From Procambarus clarkii (Eukaryota; Arthropoda; Malacostraca; Decapoda; Cambaridae), in assembly GCF_040958095.1 (NCBI RefSeq), contig NC_091165.1, positions 23,948,770 to 24,012,769 of the forward strand: a stretch of DNA of 64,000 bases, read 5' to 3'. Shown one piece after another: positions 10,591 to 21,274 of the stretch. How positions within the stretch are numbered: position 1 is the first letter of the stretch; the number at the start of each line of letters is the position of its first letter. The notes beneath the pieces are model-generated. The model did not search any database. It was not told the origin of the DNA and saw only the letters and a list, made by a program, of their open reading frames with translations. The translations under genes were made by a program, and so were the position numbers.

Positions 10591-11157
10591 TATGACCCCG
10601 TGCACACCTCTATAATCTCACATTTTGAGCTAAAGTCAATAAAGGTTGAAATTAAGGTTTTCGATTTAAAGGTCAACTTCAAGACATTGTCAATCGCCGA
10701 TAACCGTCTCATCCAGCGTGAATATTTCACACACCCCGAAGTCCAGCAGCAGTCGCTGTCCAATATGCCTCACGTTGAGAAACCAGCTGCCTCTCAACAA
10801 TGTGCAACTGTCCCGATATGTCTCACGTGAGAAACCAGCTGTCTCTCAACAATGTGCAACTGTCCCAATATGTCTCACGTGAGATAACCGGCGATCTCCC
10901 AAGACTGTGCAACGGTCCAATATAAGACATCAGCGACCTCTCAAGCAACTTAATATGTCTCATGTGAGGTACAATCACGATATGTTAACTAGCGAGTGAA
11001 CATCGCGGCCCACAGACCAAGCGAGTGAACATGGCGGCCGCAGAATATCTGTTTCCTACTCTGTAAGAGAGCTCGGCCAGCTGAAAGCTATACCCTAGCC
11101 TCCAGTTTACCTTGTATGAGAGTTTTTCTTTACTTGTAAAAAAAGTTTTGATGAGAT
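10591..11157. other. Gene-free stretch
   Basis: Contains a degenerate tandem of GAGAAACCAGCTGTCTCTCA and TCTCACGTGAG words (10770-10970), giving CACGTG E-box-like sites. No supported gene. Confidence 0.5.
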
Positions 11158-11159
11158 GT

Positions 11160-12028
11160 GGCCAGCGGTGGCGGGGTTTGGGGCGTTTGTTAGTCGCACA
11201 GCTCTCCTGCTATCCCGGTAGTGGCGGGGTTGTTAGTCGCACAGCTCTCCTGCTATCCCGGTAGTGGCGGGGTTGTTAGTCGTGCAGCTCTCCTGCTATC
11301 CCGGTAGTGGCGGGGTTGTTAGTCGTGCAGCTCTCCTGCTACCCCGGTAGTGGCGGGGTTGTTAGTCGTGCAGCTCTCCTGCTATCCCGGTAGTGGCGGG
11401 GTTGTTAGTCGTGCAGCTCTCCTGCTATCCCGGTAGTGGCGGGGTTGTTAGTCGTGCAGCTCTCCTGCTATCCCGGTAGTGGCGGGGTTGTTAGTCGTGC
11501 AGCTCTCCTGCTATCCCGGTAGTGGCGGGGTTGTTAGTCGTGCAGCTCTCCTGCTATCCCGGTAGTGGCGGGGTTGTTAGTCGTGCAGCTCTCCTGCTAT
11601 CCCGGTAGTGGCGGGGTTGTTAGTCGTGCAGCTCTCCTGCTATCCCGGTAGTGGCGGGGTTGTTAGTTGTGCAGCTCTCCTGCTATCCCGGTAGTGGCGG
11701 GGTTGTTAGTCGTGCAGCTCTCCTCCTATCCCGGTAGTGGCGGGGTTGTTAGTCGCGCAGCTCTCCTGCTATCCCGGTAGTGGCGGGGTTGTTAGTCGTG
11801 CAGCTCTCCTGCTATCCCGGTAGTGGCGGGGTTGTTAGTCGTGCAGCTCTCCTGCTATCCCGGTAGTGGCGGGGTTGTTAGTCGTGCAGCTCTCCTGCTA
11901 TCCCGGTAGTGGCGGGGTTGTTAGTCGTGCAGCTCTCCTGCTATCCCGGTAGTGGCGGGGTTGTTAGTCGCACAGCTCTCCTGCTATCCCGGTAGTGGCG
12001 GGGTTGTTAGTCGTGCAGCTCTCCTCGA
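11160..12028 (+). repeat. 43-bp minisatellite, ~20 copies
   Basis: Unit GTAGTGGCGGGGTTGTTAGT + CGTGCAGCTCTCCTGCTATCCCG. Copies differ mainly at CGTG/CGCA before CAGCTCTCC; the CGCA variant marks the first two copies and later single copies, so homogenisation is incomplete. It is GC-rich against an AT-rich neighbourhood. Confidence 0.95.
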
Positions 12029-12046
12029 TAAACACCTATTATCTTA

Positions 12047-12270
12047 CTTAAAAAGCCAATATCTCAATTGAATACCCCTTATCTCACTTGAATACCCATT
12101 ACCTCATTTAAACACCCACTTAAATACCCCTTATCTCACTTAAATACCCCTTATCTCACATAAATACCCCTTATCTCACTTAAATACCCCTTATCTCACT
12201 TAAATACCCCTTATCTCACTTAAATTCCCATTATCTCACTTAAGCACCCATCATCTCCCTTAAATACGCA
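12047..12270 (+). repeat. 20-bp minisatellite
   Basis: About 10 copies of CTTAAATACCCCTTATCTCA, degrading toward both ends (GAATACCC, AGCACCCATCATCTC). Confidence 0.9.
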
Positions 12271-13211
12271 TAACTACCACTCATAAAGCCAGTGTAGAAG
12301 CATCATAGACCTCATAGATATTACATAAATATCTCTGGTGAACCTAGTTAAAAATCTAATTAGTACAAATGTTACGTAACAAAAGGAGTTTGTATTATTT
12401 AACAGTCTTCCAAACGTGATGAACTAGCATATACAGATGAATGACATGACACAATTCACGTTATTGATCATTTGCGCCCCGAATTATTAACAGCGTCCCA
12501 AAGGTAATTAAATACATTTAGCATTTTTTAGCAATTTAAAAGATAAAAAACAGCAATTAACAAGGTGTAATCACGGAATAATGAGGTGCTTCGTTATAAT
12601 ACATAGCCATAAAACCTACAATCTTTATCCTTTCCACTCCATAATTATAACCAATATAAACTACTTATATCAATAGTATAACTACAACTCAACGTCCTAT
12701 GTTATCACTTTCGTCACTATGTTCTTGAGTTTGAATTACTACATTATTATTACCATTCTTTGTGCAAATTTGTCAAGTGAATCTTAAACATGTCAGTATC
12801 TTCCTTAACCAAAGTGAATGTATTATTAAAAGTCGTAAGTTGCCACTTCCTTAAGAAGCTTGACTGTATTCTAAGAGCACAACTTAAGTAATGCCGCCTG
12901 GAGATTCAAGTGTTTGTTTATAATATACCCCCCCCCCCCTAGGGGCAGCTGGCACGCTGTCAGGGGGGTGTGGCACTCACTCCGTGCCCACTAAAAGTAC
13001 TGTCGTGGTCCCTATTGGACGCTTGTGACCTCAACTCTCCATGAAATTTTTGTTTTGTCTTTGTTCCCGAAACTTGACGACGAGGAAGAATAATTGATTT
13101 ACAGACGCAAGACAGCCTCCCAAGGTTCATGTGTTCTCCCCATAATGAACCTACGAGTGGTTCTGACTCCCGACCTATTTCTCCTCTATAATATCTAATA
13201 CACTTGTCTCT

Positions 13212-13215
<4 letters not shown>
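12271..13215. other. AT-rich unique-looking stretch
   Basis: No ORF, repeat or mobile motif recognised, apart from a C10 run near 12930. Confidence 0.5.
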
Positions 13216-13257
<42 letters not shown>

Positions 13258-13325
13258 CACACAATGGTCGCAGGACCAAAGAGCCGAAGCTCAACCCCTG
13301 TAAGCACAACTAGGTGAGGTGAGTA
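13216..13325 (+). repeat. (AC)n plus orphan LINE 3' tail
   Basis: An AC array (13216-13263) is followed by the LINE-type tail: ACCAAAGAGCCGAAGCTCAA, CCCCTGTAAGCACAACTAGG, TGAG. No LINE body is attached on its left. Confidence 0.8.
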
Positions 13326-13329
13326 CAAT

Positions 13330-13835
13330 ATGTGAGACTAAAATTGGAATATGCAGCAGTTGTATGGTGCCCAAATCTCAAGAAACACATCAATAAAGTG
13401 GAAAAGATGCAACGGCACGCTCCAAGATGGCTTCCGGAACTAAAAAAAACAAGAGTTACGAAAAGAGACTAGAGGCATTATATATGAAAAAGCCAGAAGA
13501 CAGAAGAAAAAGAGGTGATATGATCACCACTTATAAAATAATAACAGGAATGGACCAAATTGACAAAGAAGAATTCCTGAAACCAGTAACTTCAAGACAA
13601 AAGGTCACATATTCAAGCAAAGGAAATAAAAGTGCCGAAATAAATGTTAGAAAGTTTTCTTTAGGCAACAAAGTGGTAGACGGCTGGAAAAGTTAAGTGA
13701 GGTGGTGGTGGAGGAATGGAGGCCAAAACCGTCAATAGTTTCAAAGCGTTATATGACAAAGTGCTAGGAAGACGGGACACCACGAGCGTAGCTCTCATCC
13801 TGTAACTACACTTAAGTAATTACACGCAGGTAATT
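13330..13835 (+). pseudogene. LINE RT C-terminal fragment, second tail type
   Basis: KLEYAAVVWCPNLKKHINKV-type codons (13335-13400) lead into the frame at 13427-13696, which has YEKRLEAL, DRRKRGDMITTYKIITGMDQ and KKFSLGNKVVDGWKS-like segments in the usual order for the end of a non-LTR RT protein. The upstream RT core is missing and there is one frame change near 13425. The 3' end is GACGGGACACCACGAGCGTA then CTCATCCTGTAACTACACTT. This tail differs from the AGCACAACTAGGTGAG tail and recurs at 47815-47862. Confidence 0.75.
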
Positions 13836-13861
13836 ATTACACACATTAGTTGTTAATAGCA

Positions 13862-14052
13862 GTTGATTGGTTGACAGTTGAGAGGCGGGCCGTGACAGCT
13901 GACTAACTCCCAGGTACCTGTTTACTGCTAGGTAACTGGGGCATTTAGGGTGAAAGAAACTTTGCCCATTTGTTTCTGCCTGGTGTGGGAATCGAACCCC
14001 CGCCACAGAATTACGAGCCCTGCGCGCTATCCACCAGGCTACCAGGCCCCCC
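13862..14052 (-). mobile_element. tRNA-derived SINE (chimeric end)
   Basis: The minus strand carries the head with B-box GGTTCGATTCCC-like (13984-13998), the body and GGTACCTGGGAGTTAGTCAG. The left end is joined to a plus-oriented piece of the LINE tail (TTGACAGTTGAGAGGCGGG, 13871-13890), so the tail points the wrong way for this SINE. The head end abuts a C11 run and a short inverted copy of itself, GTGGCCTGGTAGCCTGGTGG (14058-14075). Confidence 0.7.
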
Positions 14053-14075
14053 CCCCCGTGGCCTGGTAGCCTGGT

Positions 14076-14076
<1 letters not shown>

Positions 14077-14168
<92 letters not shown>

Positions 14169-14222
14169 CGTGTGTGTGGCGTGTGTGTGGCGTGTGTGTG
14201 GCGTGTGTGTGGCGTGTGTGTG

Positions 14223-14321
<99 letters not shown>

Positions 14322-14328
14322 TGTGTGA
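14077..14328. repeat. (GT)n with internal GTGTGTGTGGC units
   Basis: GT array ~250 bp long. In its centre (14166-14226) six copies of a 10-bp GTGTGTGGCG unit form a higher-order block. The long Cys-Val and Thr-His frames here are translations of the array. Confidence 0.95.
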
Positions 14329-14679
14329 TATACTTGTGCACGTGCCTGTGAGAGTGTTTATCAGACAACAACAGGTGTGAGTCACAAAGTACACAGGGAG
14401 CCAGACCTTGTGATACTCCTGGGCTTGGCACTCACCTCCTTGACACCAGTGACGTCAACACTCCACACCTGGCCTGGGTATTCCCCACCTCTCAACACCC
14501 CCCCCCCCCCTTACACTGCAGCAGCCCATCTCTCTCATCCTCGTGTAGCACTCCATCACTTCCTATCCTTGCAACAGTCTACCCAAATACCTGTAACACA
14601 TCACCACTTTCCCTTCGTCCTACCCCTTCCCCTATCTTTCATCCCTTCCCCTTCCTCTCGCAGCTAGAAAAATAAGTAT
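14329..14679. other. Gene-free, C/T-rich
   Basis: No supported gene. C10 run at about 14500; CTTCCCCT-rich 3' half. Confidence 0.5.
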
Positions 14680-14719
14680 AACATTCAGGGGTTTTAAAGA
14701 TCATGTTCTGTGTTATAAT

Positions 14720-14825
14720 GAAACACTTGTTCAATGAGAATTATAATGTAGTATTGCCTTGTAAAACTTAAGTATATATGATTTATATTGTATTTTCTTA
14801 AATAAAGATAAAAATAAAGTAGTAA
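14720..14825 (+). repeat. Retroelement 3' end with A-rich tail
   Basis: ATAATGTAGTATTGCCTTGT, then ATTTATATTGTATTTTCTTA and AATAAAGATAAAAATAAAG. The same sequence lies inverted at 41320-41435. It contains an AATAAA signal and ends A-rich, like the 3' end of a reverse-transcribed element. Confidence 0.6.
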
Positions 14826-15133
14826 CCTCTCATCGGCAGGGTTATAACAGTCACAAGTGGTAACCACATAATGAGCGCCCAACATGGGGGCTTCCTGTTA
14901 CATGCATGATATTGTATGTAACAGGAAGATGTGACTGCTGTTTTATTCACCGACTTCCTCCTTAATAACTGGTCCACTAACGGGATGGACCAACTCTATA
15001 CACTCCTCCCAACAGTTTTTGATGATTAGTCCGTCCAACAGTCGTTGACAACCGCGTGCTGAATACCTTCGCCAGGCCTTGTGAAGATCGTCTTGAATGG
15101 ATGCTGTACCGAGCATCAAAGGACCATGGCTAG

Positions 15134-15397
15134 AGGTTATCTTGAGGTTATCTTGAGATGATTTCGGGGCTAGCGTCCCTGCGGCCCGTTCCTCGACCAG
15201 GCCTCCATTTTGTTACACACCCCCAGGAAGCAGCCCGTAGCAGCTGTCTAACTCCCAGGTACCTATTTACTGCTAGGTAACAGGGGCATCAGGGTGAAAG
15301 AAACATTTTGCCCCTTTGTCTCTGCCTCCACCGGGGACCGAACCCGGAACCTCAGGACTACGAATCCGAAGCGCTGTCCACCCAGCTGTCAGGCGCC
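15134..15397 (-). mobile_element. tRNA-derived SINE, tail type A
   Basis: Same layout as 10220-10469. Minus strand head GGCGCCTGACAGCTGGGTGG, B-box GGGTTCGGTCCCC, body with TACCTAGCAGTAAATAGG, tail CGCAGGGACGCTAGCCCCGA and repeated ATCTCAAGATAACCTC. Confidence 0.8.
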
Positions 15398-15574
15398 TAT
15401 ACAACATTTCGTAAATTCATTGTAATGTCTGACCAACATGTACTGCCAGAATAACCGCAATGGGCAAATATTCACGTAAATTTCCTGTCATGAAAACACA
15501 TATATCTTAAATTTTAAAACAGAATGATTACATTTTCAATTAAAACTGAAATGAATTACCTTAGAGTAACTGCA

Positions 15575-15725
15575 TAATACCTGGCGTGGGTTTTGGGACT
15601 TGTTCTACTCCCCAAGCCCAGCCTGGAGCCGGGCTTAAACTGTGATAACTGGGTCCAGCAGACTGTTCCTTGGAGCAGCCCGCACGCCCACATATCGACT
15701 ACAACCCGGTTTGTCCGACACAAAT
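15575..15725 (-). repeat. Diverged dispersed repeat
   Basis: TGGGTCCAGCAGACTGTTCC, TTGGAGCAGCCCGCACGCCC and ACATATCGACTACAACCCGG resemble a repeat that I recall as common in decapod genomes. There is no second copy in the window, so this rests on recall and is weak. Confidence 0.35.
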
Positions 15726-16584
15726 TAAACAAAAGTAAACATGATAAATTAAGCAAAGGGAATTACGTTGCGAATATAAACCCCACGAAACATATATAAA
15801 CATGAGGGATTAAGCACAAGGATTTACGCTAGGAGTATAATCCCGTGAAACAGGGTTAATTAATGAGCAGCGGTCACCTGAGCACGAGGGGTAAACACAC
15901 GCTGTGAGCTGTGACGCCAATTTCACGGTCAGCTGAGAAGTCAACAGGGCCCGCGGGGCTAAAATTGGTTGTGGTCAGCTTGTGTTTATATGATTATTTC
16001 TGTTTGTTTATGGCTGTAAAATGAGACTGCAAACCTCAGCCTGTTTTACTTAGTAAAGCCACTTAGTAAAACAGCCACTTAGCCAGTTTAGTAAAACTTC
16101 TCTACTGAAAGGAATATGAATGCGTATAACATGCGCTAATGGAGTTTTGTTTATACGGTAATTGTTCTACTGTTAGTGAGTACGTATACAATATCATGTA
16201 TGTAATATATGAGTGTGTGGAGTCCTCTTTATGTGTATGTATACCCATTTATGTAAATGTGCATACGTGTATATGTATCCACTTACATGGGTTTATGAAT
16301 GCGAGTGTAAAGGGAGGACTGCGTGCTTGTATGTCCTGTAGCGTAGCAGTCAATCCGGTTGGCTTAGAACCAAATGGTACCGAGTTCGATTCCCGCGCAG
16401 AACCAAACTTTTGGGCATGCTTCCTTTCAGCTAATGGTGCTGTTCATATAACAGCAAACAGGTACCGAAGAGTTAGGCAACTGTAGTGGGCTGCACCCTA
16501 GGTACAGTCAGTCGTTGGCTTGAGGACACCTCGAAAGCCTATCAGGCTTCTTGTCTCCTCTCACACTCCCATGGCATATGTCCA
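15726..16584. other. Gene-free stretch, possible tRNA-like patch
   Basis: At 16355-16400 GGTTGGCTTAGAACC precedes GAGTTCGATTCCCGCG, a B-box-like word without a proper A-box spacing. Otherwise nothing recognised. Confidence 0.4.
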
Positions 16585-16775
16585 ACCACTTGGGCTGGAC
16601 GGTAGAGCGACGATCTCGCTTCATGCAGGTCGGCTTTCACTTCCCGACCGTCCAAGTGGTAGGGCACCATTCCTTCCCCTCGTCCCATCCCAAGTCCTGA
16701 TCCTGACTCCTTCCTAGTGCTATATAGTCGTAATGGCTTGATGCTATATAGTCGTAATACGCATCTCTATTCTTT
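16585..16775 (+). mobile_element. tRNA-derived SINE, second family
   Basis: The head GGGCTGGACGGTAGAGCGAC has a D-arm-like GGTAGAGCGACG and a T-arm-like GGCTTTCACTTCCCGACC (weakened B-box). The middle is CCTTCCCCTCGTCCCATCCC, and the end is AGTGCTATATAGTCGTAATG. The last 18-bp end word is duplicated (16718 and 16743). Tail-only copy at 47595-47700. Confidence 0.65.
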
Positions 16776-17687
16776 CCTTACACCCCAATGGCTCATTAGA
16801 TTGCTGTCTACGTATCTCAACCCTCCACTTAAACATCTAATGGTTGTAGGTAATACTGAGCTAATCGTGGATTTCGCAATTTCAATGTTACAGCTAATTA
16901 AGTTGGTGGACAGAGGTATTGATCCTCAGAGATTATTTTTGAGCCGTTCTAGTGAGACGAGTTATAATGCAATTGCAAGTGAAGTGGATAAATTATCTTT
17001 GTATATTACTAGCTCCATTATTACTGTTGATATTTGAGCTCTAATAAACTTAGAGTGGGGAACTTGCATCATTGTCTGAAGTCGTGGTTAATAATGTACA
17101 ATATTGCTGCCTGAGATACACTCTACATAACCCCGCTTTTATGAGATCATTGGTCTGGATAAACTCGTGGAATTTATGACTAAAGTAACCTGATGTTCAG
17201 TTATTTTACTGCTGCCCGTGTTAACCTGTGAACACTGAATAATTATCTTCCTAAAAGCCATAAAATGCCTGATGTTTACAATTTCACCCACTGCTGGCAC
17301 CTTACGAGTTTCAAAATAAAAACAGTCAAAGAGAGAGAGTTCAAAGTCACCTGGGGATCTGCCGTACTCCCAAGAGATAAGAGAAAACAAACAATGCCGC
17401 ACTTAGAATTTATGATTAACATTAGGCAGGTGCTGGGCCATGGAGATAGCCCGTCTGGGGCGTCACCAGAGCAACACCGCCGCCGGAGGAATATAACTCT
17501 GTATTTTGCTGGAGCGAGGACCTCCAGCTGGGGAGGCCTGTAGGTTGTTATTGACCTTGGGAGGTCATAGAGCGTTCAAGCCAAGGAATAAAACAGAGGG
17601 AAGAAGGGTCTGGAGCTGTACGATGTCTGGGGCGCGGTCTATCTACAGTATTTACTAAGTCTGTGGAGAGTGCATGCACACGCATAT

Positions 17688-17690
<3 letters not shown>
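16776..17690. other. Gene-free stretch
   Basis: Several frames of 84-106 residues overlap on both strands without motifs. No supported gene. Confidence 0.5.
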
Positions 17691-17696
<6 letters not shown>

Positions 17697-17785
<89 letters not shown>

Positions 17786-17898
17786 TGTGTGTATGTACTC
17801 ACCTAGTTGTGCTTGCGGGGGTTGAGCTCTGGCTCTTTGGTCCCGCCTCTCAACCGTCAATCAATAGGTGTACAGGTTCCTGAGCCTACTGGGCTCTA
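17697..17898 (-). repeat. LINE 3' tail running into (AC)n
   Basis: On the minus strand: AGAGCCCAGTAGGCTCAGGA, the conserved tail (17795-17870) with ACCAAAGAGCCAGAGCTCAA and CCCCCGCAAGCACAACTAGG, then TGAGTACATAC and an AC array of ~100 bp (17793-17697). Confidence 0.85.
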
Positions 17899-17923
17899 TG
17901 TGTGTGTGTGTGTGTGTGTGTAT

Positions 17924-18132
17924 GAAAGCTGCAGAAACATGCAAGCCATAGATCACTAAGAACTCGAATTGACCCGGCCAGGATTCGAACCCATGCCGTC
18001 CAGGATTACCCTTAAACGTACACAATACCGTGACCACGATCATTGGTGCGGTGGTCACGGTACTGTGTACGTTTAGGGGTGATCCTGGACGGCATGGGTT
18101 CGAATCCTGGCCGGGTCAATTAGAGTTCTTAG

Positions 18133-18134
<2 letters not shown>
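17924..18134. mobile_element. tRNA-like palindromic element
   Basis: Arms about 17956-18038 and 18051-18132 are inverted copies. Each carries GGTTCGAATCCTGGCCGGGT, a good B-box, and CGGTGGTCACGGTACTGTGT. The element is preceded by GCTGCAGAAACATGCAAGCC and ends GAGTTCTTAGTA next to a TA array. A second copy lies at 26125-26475. A tRNA-derived SINE duplicated head-to-head is the simplest reading. Confidence 0.7.

Positions 18135-18222
<88 letters not shown>
18135..18222. repeat. (TA)n microsatellite
   Basis: Separates the tRNA-like palindrome from the next palindrome. Confidence 0.95.
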
Positions 18223-18226
<4 letters not shown>

Positions 18227-18255
18227 ATTGACGATCACAAAACACTGATCATTTT

Positions 18256-18410
18256 ATGCGGAAAATCCACAGAGAAATATAAAATGAGGTGAACGTTTCG
18301 GCTTTGTTAAAGCCTTTGTCAACACCAGACTGACTCAGTCTGTCTGGTGTTGACAAAGGCTTTAACAAAGCCGAAACGTTCACCTCATTTTATATTTCTC
18401 TGTGGATTTT

Positions 18411-18416
<6 letters not shown>
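18256..18416. repeat. Palindrome with 75-bp arms, PLE-type
   Basis: Arms 18256-18330 and 18342-18416 around an 11-bp spacer. Each arm contains the hammerhead-like fold CTTTAACAAAGCCGAAACGT and ends at TTTCCGCATATA in the TA array. Confidence 0.9.
18346..18384 (+). ncRNA. Hammerhead-like fold (mirror at 18288-18326)
   Basis: Stem I GGTG (18346-18349) with CACC (18381-18384). Core TTGACAA (18350-18356) plus A. Stem II GGCTTT/AAAGCC around AAC (18358-18372). Then GAAACGTT (18373-18380), where ACGT is self-complementary and would give stem III only in a dimer. The core shows U at position 3 and A at position 8. A minus-strand copy occupies 18288-18326. Confidence 0.5.

Positions 18417-18492
<76 letters not shown>
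18417..18492. repeat. (TA)n microsatellite
   Basis: Joins the palindrome to the truncated PLE ORF start on the minus strand. Confidence 0.95.
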
Positions 18493-18495
<3 letters not shown>

Positions 18496-18611
18496 TCATT
18501 GAATATGACCGCATATTCTGTGTTTATTATTTTCTGGTTTAGGGCTTCTATCCCTCTAACTATTTTCTTAGCATCAGGGCTTAATTGAAATAGGAGTTCT
18601 CCAAAACTCAT
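18493..18611 (-). pseudogene. Penelope-like element ORF start, second family
   Basis: MSFGELLFQLSPDAKKIVRG leads to an IIN....AVIFNET end, then Tyr-Ile from the TA array. It aligns residue by residue with the [20 protein letters not shown] frame at 3678 (shared M.FGEL.F.L.P..K..VR.IE, IIN and VIFN) although the DNA differs strongly. It breaks into TA repeats at the same codon as the 3678 copy. No RT core is present. Confidence 0.6.
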
Positions 18612-18681
18612 TTTCGTACTTTTGAGGTGAAGAAGAGAAGTGATTTACTATAGAGTGTATTACACTTATTTATATAATTTG

Positions 18682-18718
18682 CACAACGTTTCGAACCTCC
18701 ATGGTTCATTCTCAAGTG
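18682..18718 (-). ncRNA. Hammerhead-like fold upstream of PLE ORF
   Basis: Minus strand: stem I CAC (18718-18716) with GTG (18684-18682). Core TTGAGAA plus T. Stem II GAACC/GGTTC around ATGGA. Then GAAACGTT with a self-complementary ACGT. It lies 71 bp upstream of the MSFGEL start at 18611, the same arrangement as at 3615-3678. Confidence 0.5.
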
Positions 18719-18777
18719 AACAGATCTTACAATACTAGTTGATTTTATACCTATTGGCCTTGGCCTATTATGTTGGA

Positions 18778-19033
18778 CATTGTCTTCTGTGTTGGCATCG
18801 ATATGTTCTTGTCTTGTCCTTACTCTCATGGTGGGTAGAGTAAATAGTTCCGTGATTTGGGTGTTCATGGTAGGTCGCTTTATTCTATTCATAAGAATCG
18901 TAGTAGGTCGCTCTATTCTATTCATAAGAATAGAGCGACCTACCATGAACACCCAAATCACGGAACTATTTACTCTACCCACCATGAGAGTAAGGACAAG
19001 ACAAGAACATATCGATGCCAACACAGAAAACAA

Positions 19034-19036
<3 letters not shown>
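18778..19036. repeat. Palindrome with ~120-bp arms
   Basis: The left arm begins ACATTGTCTTCTGTGTTGGC and the right arm ends in its mirror. Near the centre a ~29-bp segment, GTAGGTCGCTCTATTCTATT, is duplicated in tandem (18870 and 18904) in the left arm. The right arm runs into a TA array. The left side continues the PLE-like sequence that carries the fold at 18682. Confidence 0.85.

Positions 19037-19038
<2 letters not shown>

Positions 19039-19112
<74 letters not shown>
19039..19112. repeat. (TA)n microsatellite
   Basis: Closes the TA/palindrome cluster that began at 17.9 kb. Confidence 0.95.
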
Positions 19113-19117
<5 letters not shown>

Positions 19118-19549
19118 TAGTCCCGGCCAGGGATCGAGTGGTGGATCGTGGATTACGAGTCGAGAGTGTGGACCCTTGTACTACAGGATCCATGTAAATG
19201 TTTGAGTGTTGTTTATGTCAATATCTGCGGGCACATTCCCCGGTGACAGGATGAACTATTACATCTGGCGGCGCCGTCACTGTCTAGGTCTTATTGTGCA
19301 GGAATATCCTCTCTAAACTTCAGACATGGTTATGAAACCTGGCAGGCTTGTTGGTGAGGGCCACACTACCTCCACCCCTTCCCCTTCCTCTACCCCCAAT
19401 AACATACTCGCGCAACCCCATCACCTCCGCCCCCATCACCAACATCGGCCCCCCTCAATCCCTTCACAAACTCCGGAAATTCCCCCCCCCCACTACCTAG
19501 CCCTCCTACCCGAAACACGAATCACATTTTTCTCAAGCCCTTAGCTTCG

Positions 19550-19790
19550 CCTCCCCTATCCCCACCACAACTCCTACTCCCCCATCCCCACCACCAACTC
19601 CTACTCCCCCATCCCCACCACCAACTCCTACTCCCCCATCCCCACCACCAACTCCTACTCCCCCATCCCCACCACCAACTCATACTCCCCCATCCCCACC
19701 ACCAACTCCTACTCCCCCATCCCCACCACCAACTCCTACTCCCCCATCCCCACCACCAACTCATACTCCCCCATCACCACCACCATCTCC
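19550..19790 (-). repeat. 27-bp minisatellite
   Basis: About 8 copies of CCAACTCCTACTCCCCCATC + CCCACCA. Period 9 codons; the minus frame reads as a Gly-Ser-Arg-Ser-Trp-Trp-Trp-Gly repeat. No start context, signal sequence or flanking exon supports coding. Confidence 0.9.
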
Positions 19791-20628
19791 TCTCCCACCC
19801 AACCAACAACTATTCCCCTACCAACCCCCCAGGACAGCAGTGACATACCTTCGTTACAATCCCCAGCAAGATGGGTGACATTGACGAATGGGGAAGTGAT
19901 GTCTACACCTTACTGACGTCAACGACAGACAGGAAGGTGACATCCACAACTTACTGACGTCAACATCTTACTGACTGAACATTTTGTATGCGTTCTTATT
20001 ATTATTTATCATTTTTAGTTATGATTTTATTGACACCGACGACTCCCAAGAACGTGTTTATTTACATCAAAGACCAAACATTTATCTCGAACAAAAATAA
20101 TCTAACGACACTTCTCCCACATTAAACAAACGCACATCAGTCTTGTAGAGGCAGGTGTCTCTCCACCACACATCTGACTTATACATAGAGTGCAGAAGTT
20201 CAGCGTTTTCGTTCAACACTTCTGTACCAGGTGAGTACAACGGGCTCACCATAGTCTGTGCTGCTTGAAACGTATTGTTCCCAGTAGCTCAAAACAACAC
20301 CAGTAGCTAAAACAACAACAAGCCACCTGTTTATTTCCTACAAGAAGGTCTGTCGATCCCACACCTGTCTCGTATATATAACACCTCTGTACCACACATG
20401 TGCGTCATGCCTCAATGTCTCGCCAACACACGTGTCGCTCGGGTAAATATCACTCTCCACGCATAATCAGTTTCCTGATCAAATATCTCTTCAATACATA
20501 CATCAAGCTCACTGGTAAACATTTTTCTCTCTAGAACTCGCACTTTTCTGCAGGCGAAAATATTTCCAAAAACAGACAGAAACATGCAGACACACTTATC
20601 ACACACACTCACACAAACACACACACAC
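19791..20628. other. Gene-free stretch with R1 fragment
   Basis: Element R1 lies on the minus strand at 20223-20300 (ACGGGCTCACCATAG). AGTGACGTC/TACTGACGTCAAC words recur at 19895-19970 (TGACGTCA-like). No gene recognised. Confidence 0.5.
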
Positions 20629-20992
<364 letters not shown>

Positions 20993-21274
20993 CCAAGTCT
21001 CCCCTCCTCACTTCAGCTTCCATTATGCATCTTCACCACGCGGCGTATCGGACTGACACATTATTTGCATCTTATATGTACGTCTGTCTGAGTCCCTGTC
21101 CACGACTTTTCTTTCACTTCCTCCGGGACATGAATATAGACGCGCGCACCGGTCTTTTTTACGCGGGGGGATAAGACTTACCGTCTTATTTGCTAAATTT
21201 CTCTTTCATTCACTTAACTGTTTCCACTGATATTTTGTTCGCAGTAATATGAGAGGAGGGAGTTGTACGGTGGC

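Noticed and set aside
12931..12940. Poly-C runs (also 14044, 14500, 23340, 26320, 46365) as signals
   Set aside because: Homopolymer runs are prone to sequencing and assembly error and show no consistent context.
14011..14431. Cys-Val and Thr-His repeat frames
   Set aside because: Translations of the GT/AC array in several overlapping frames.
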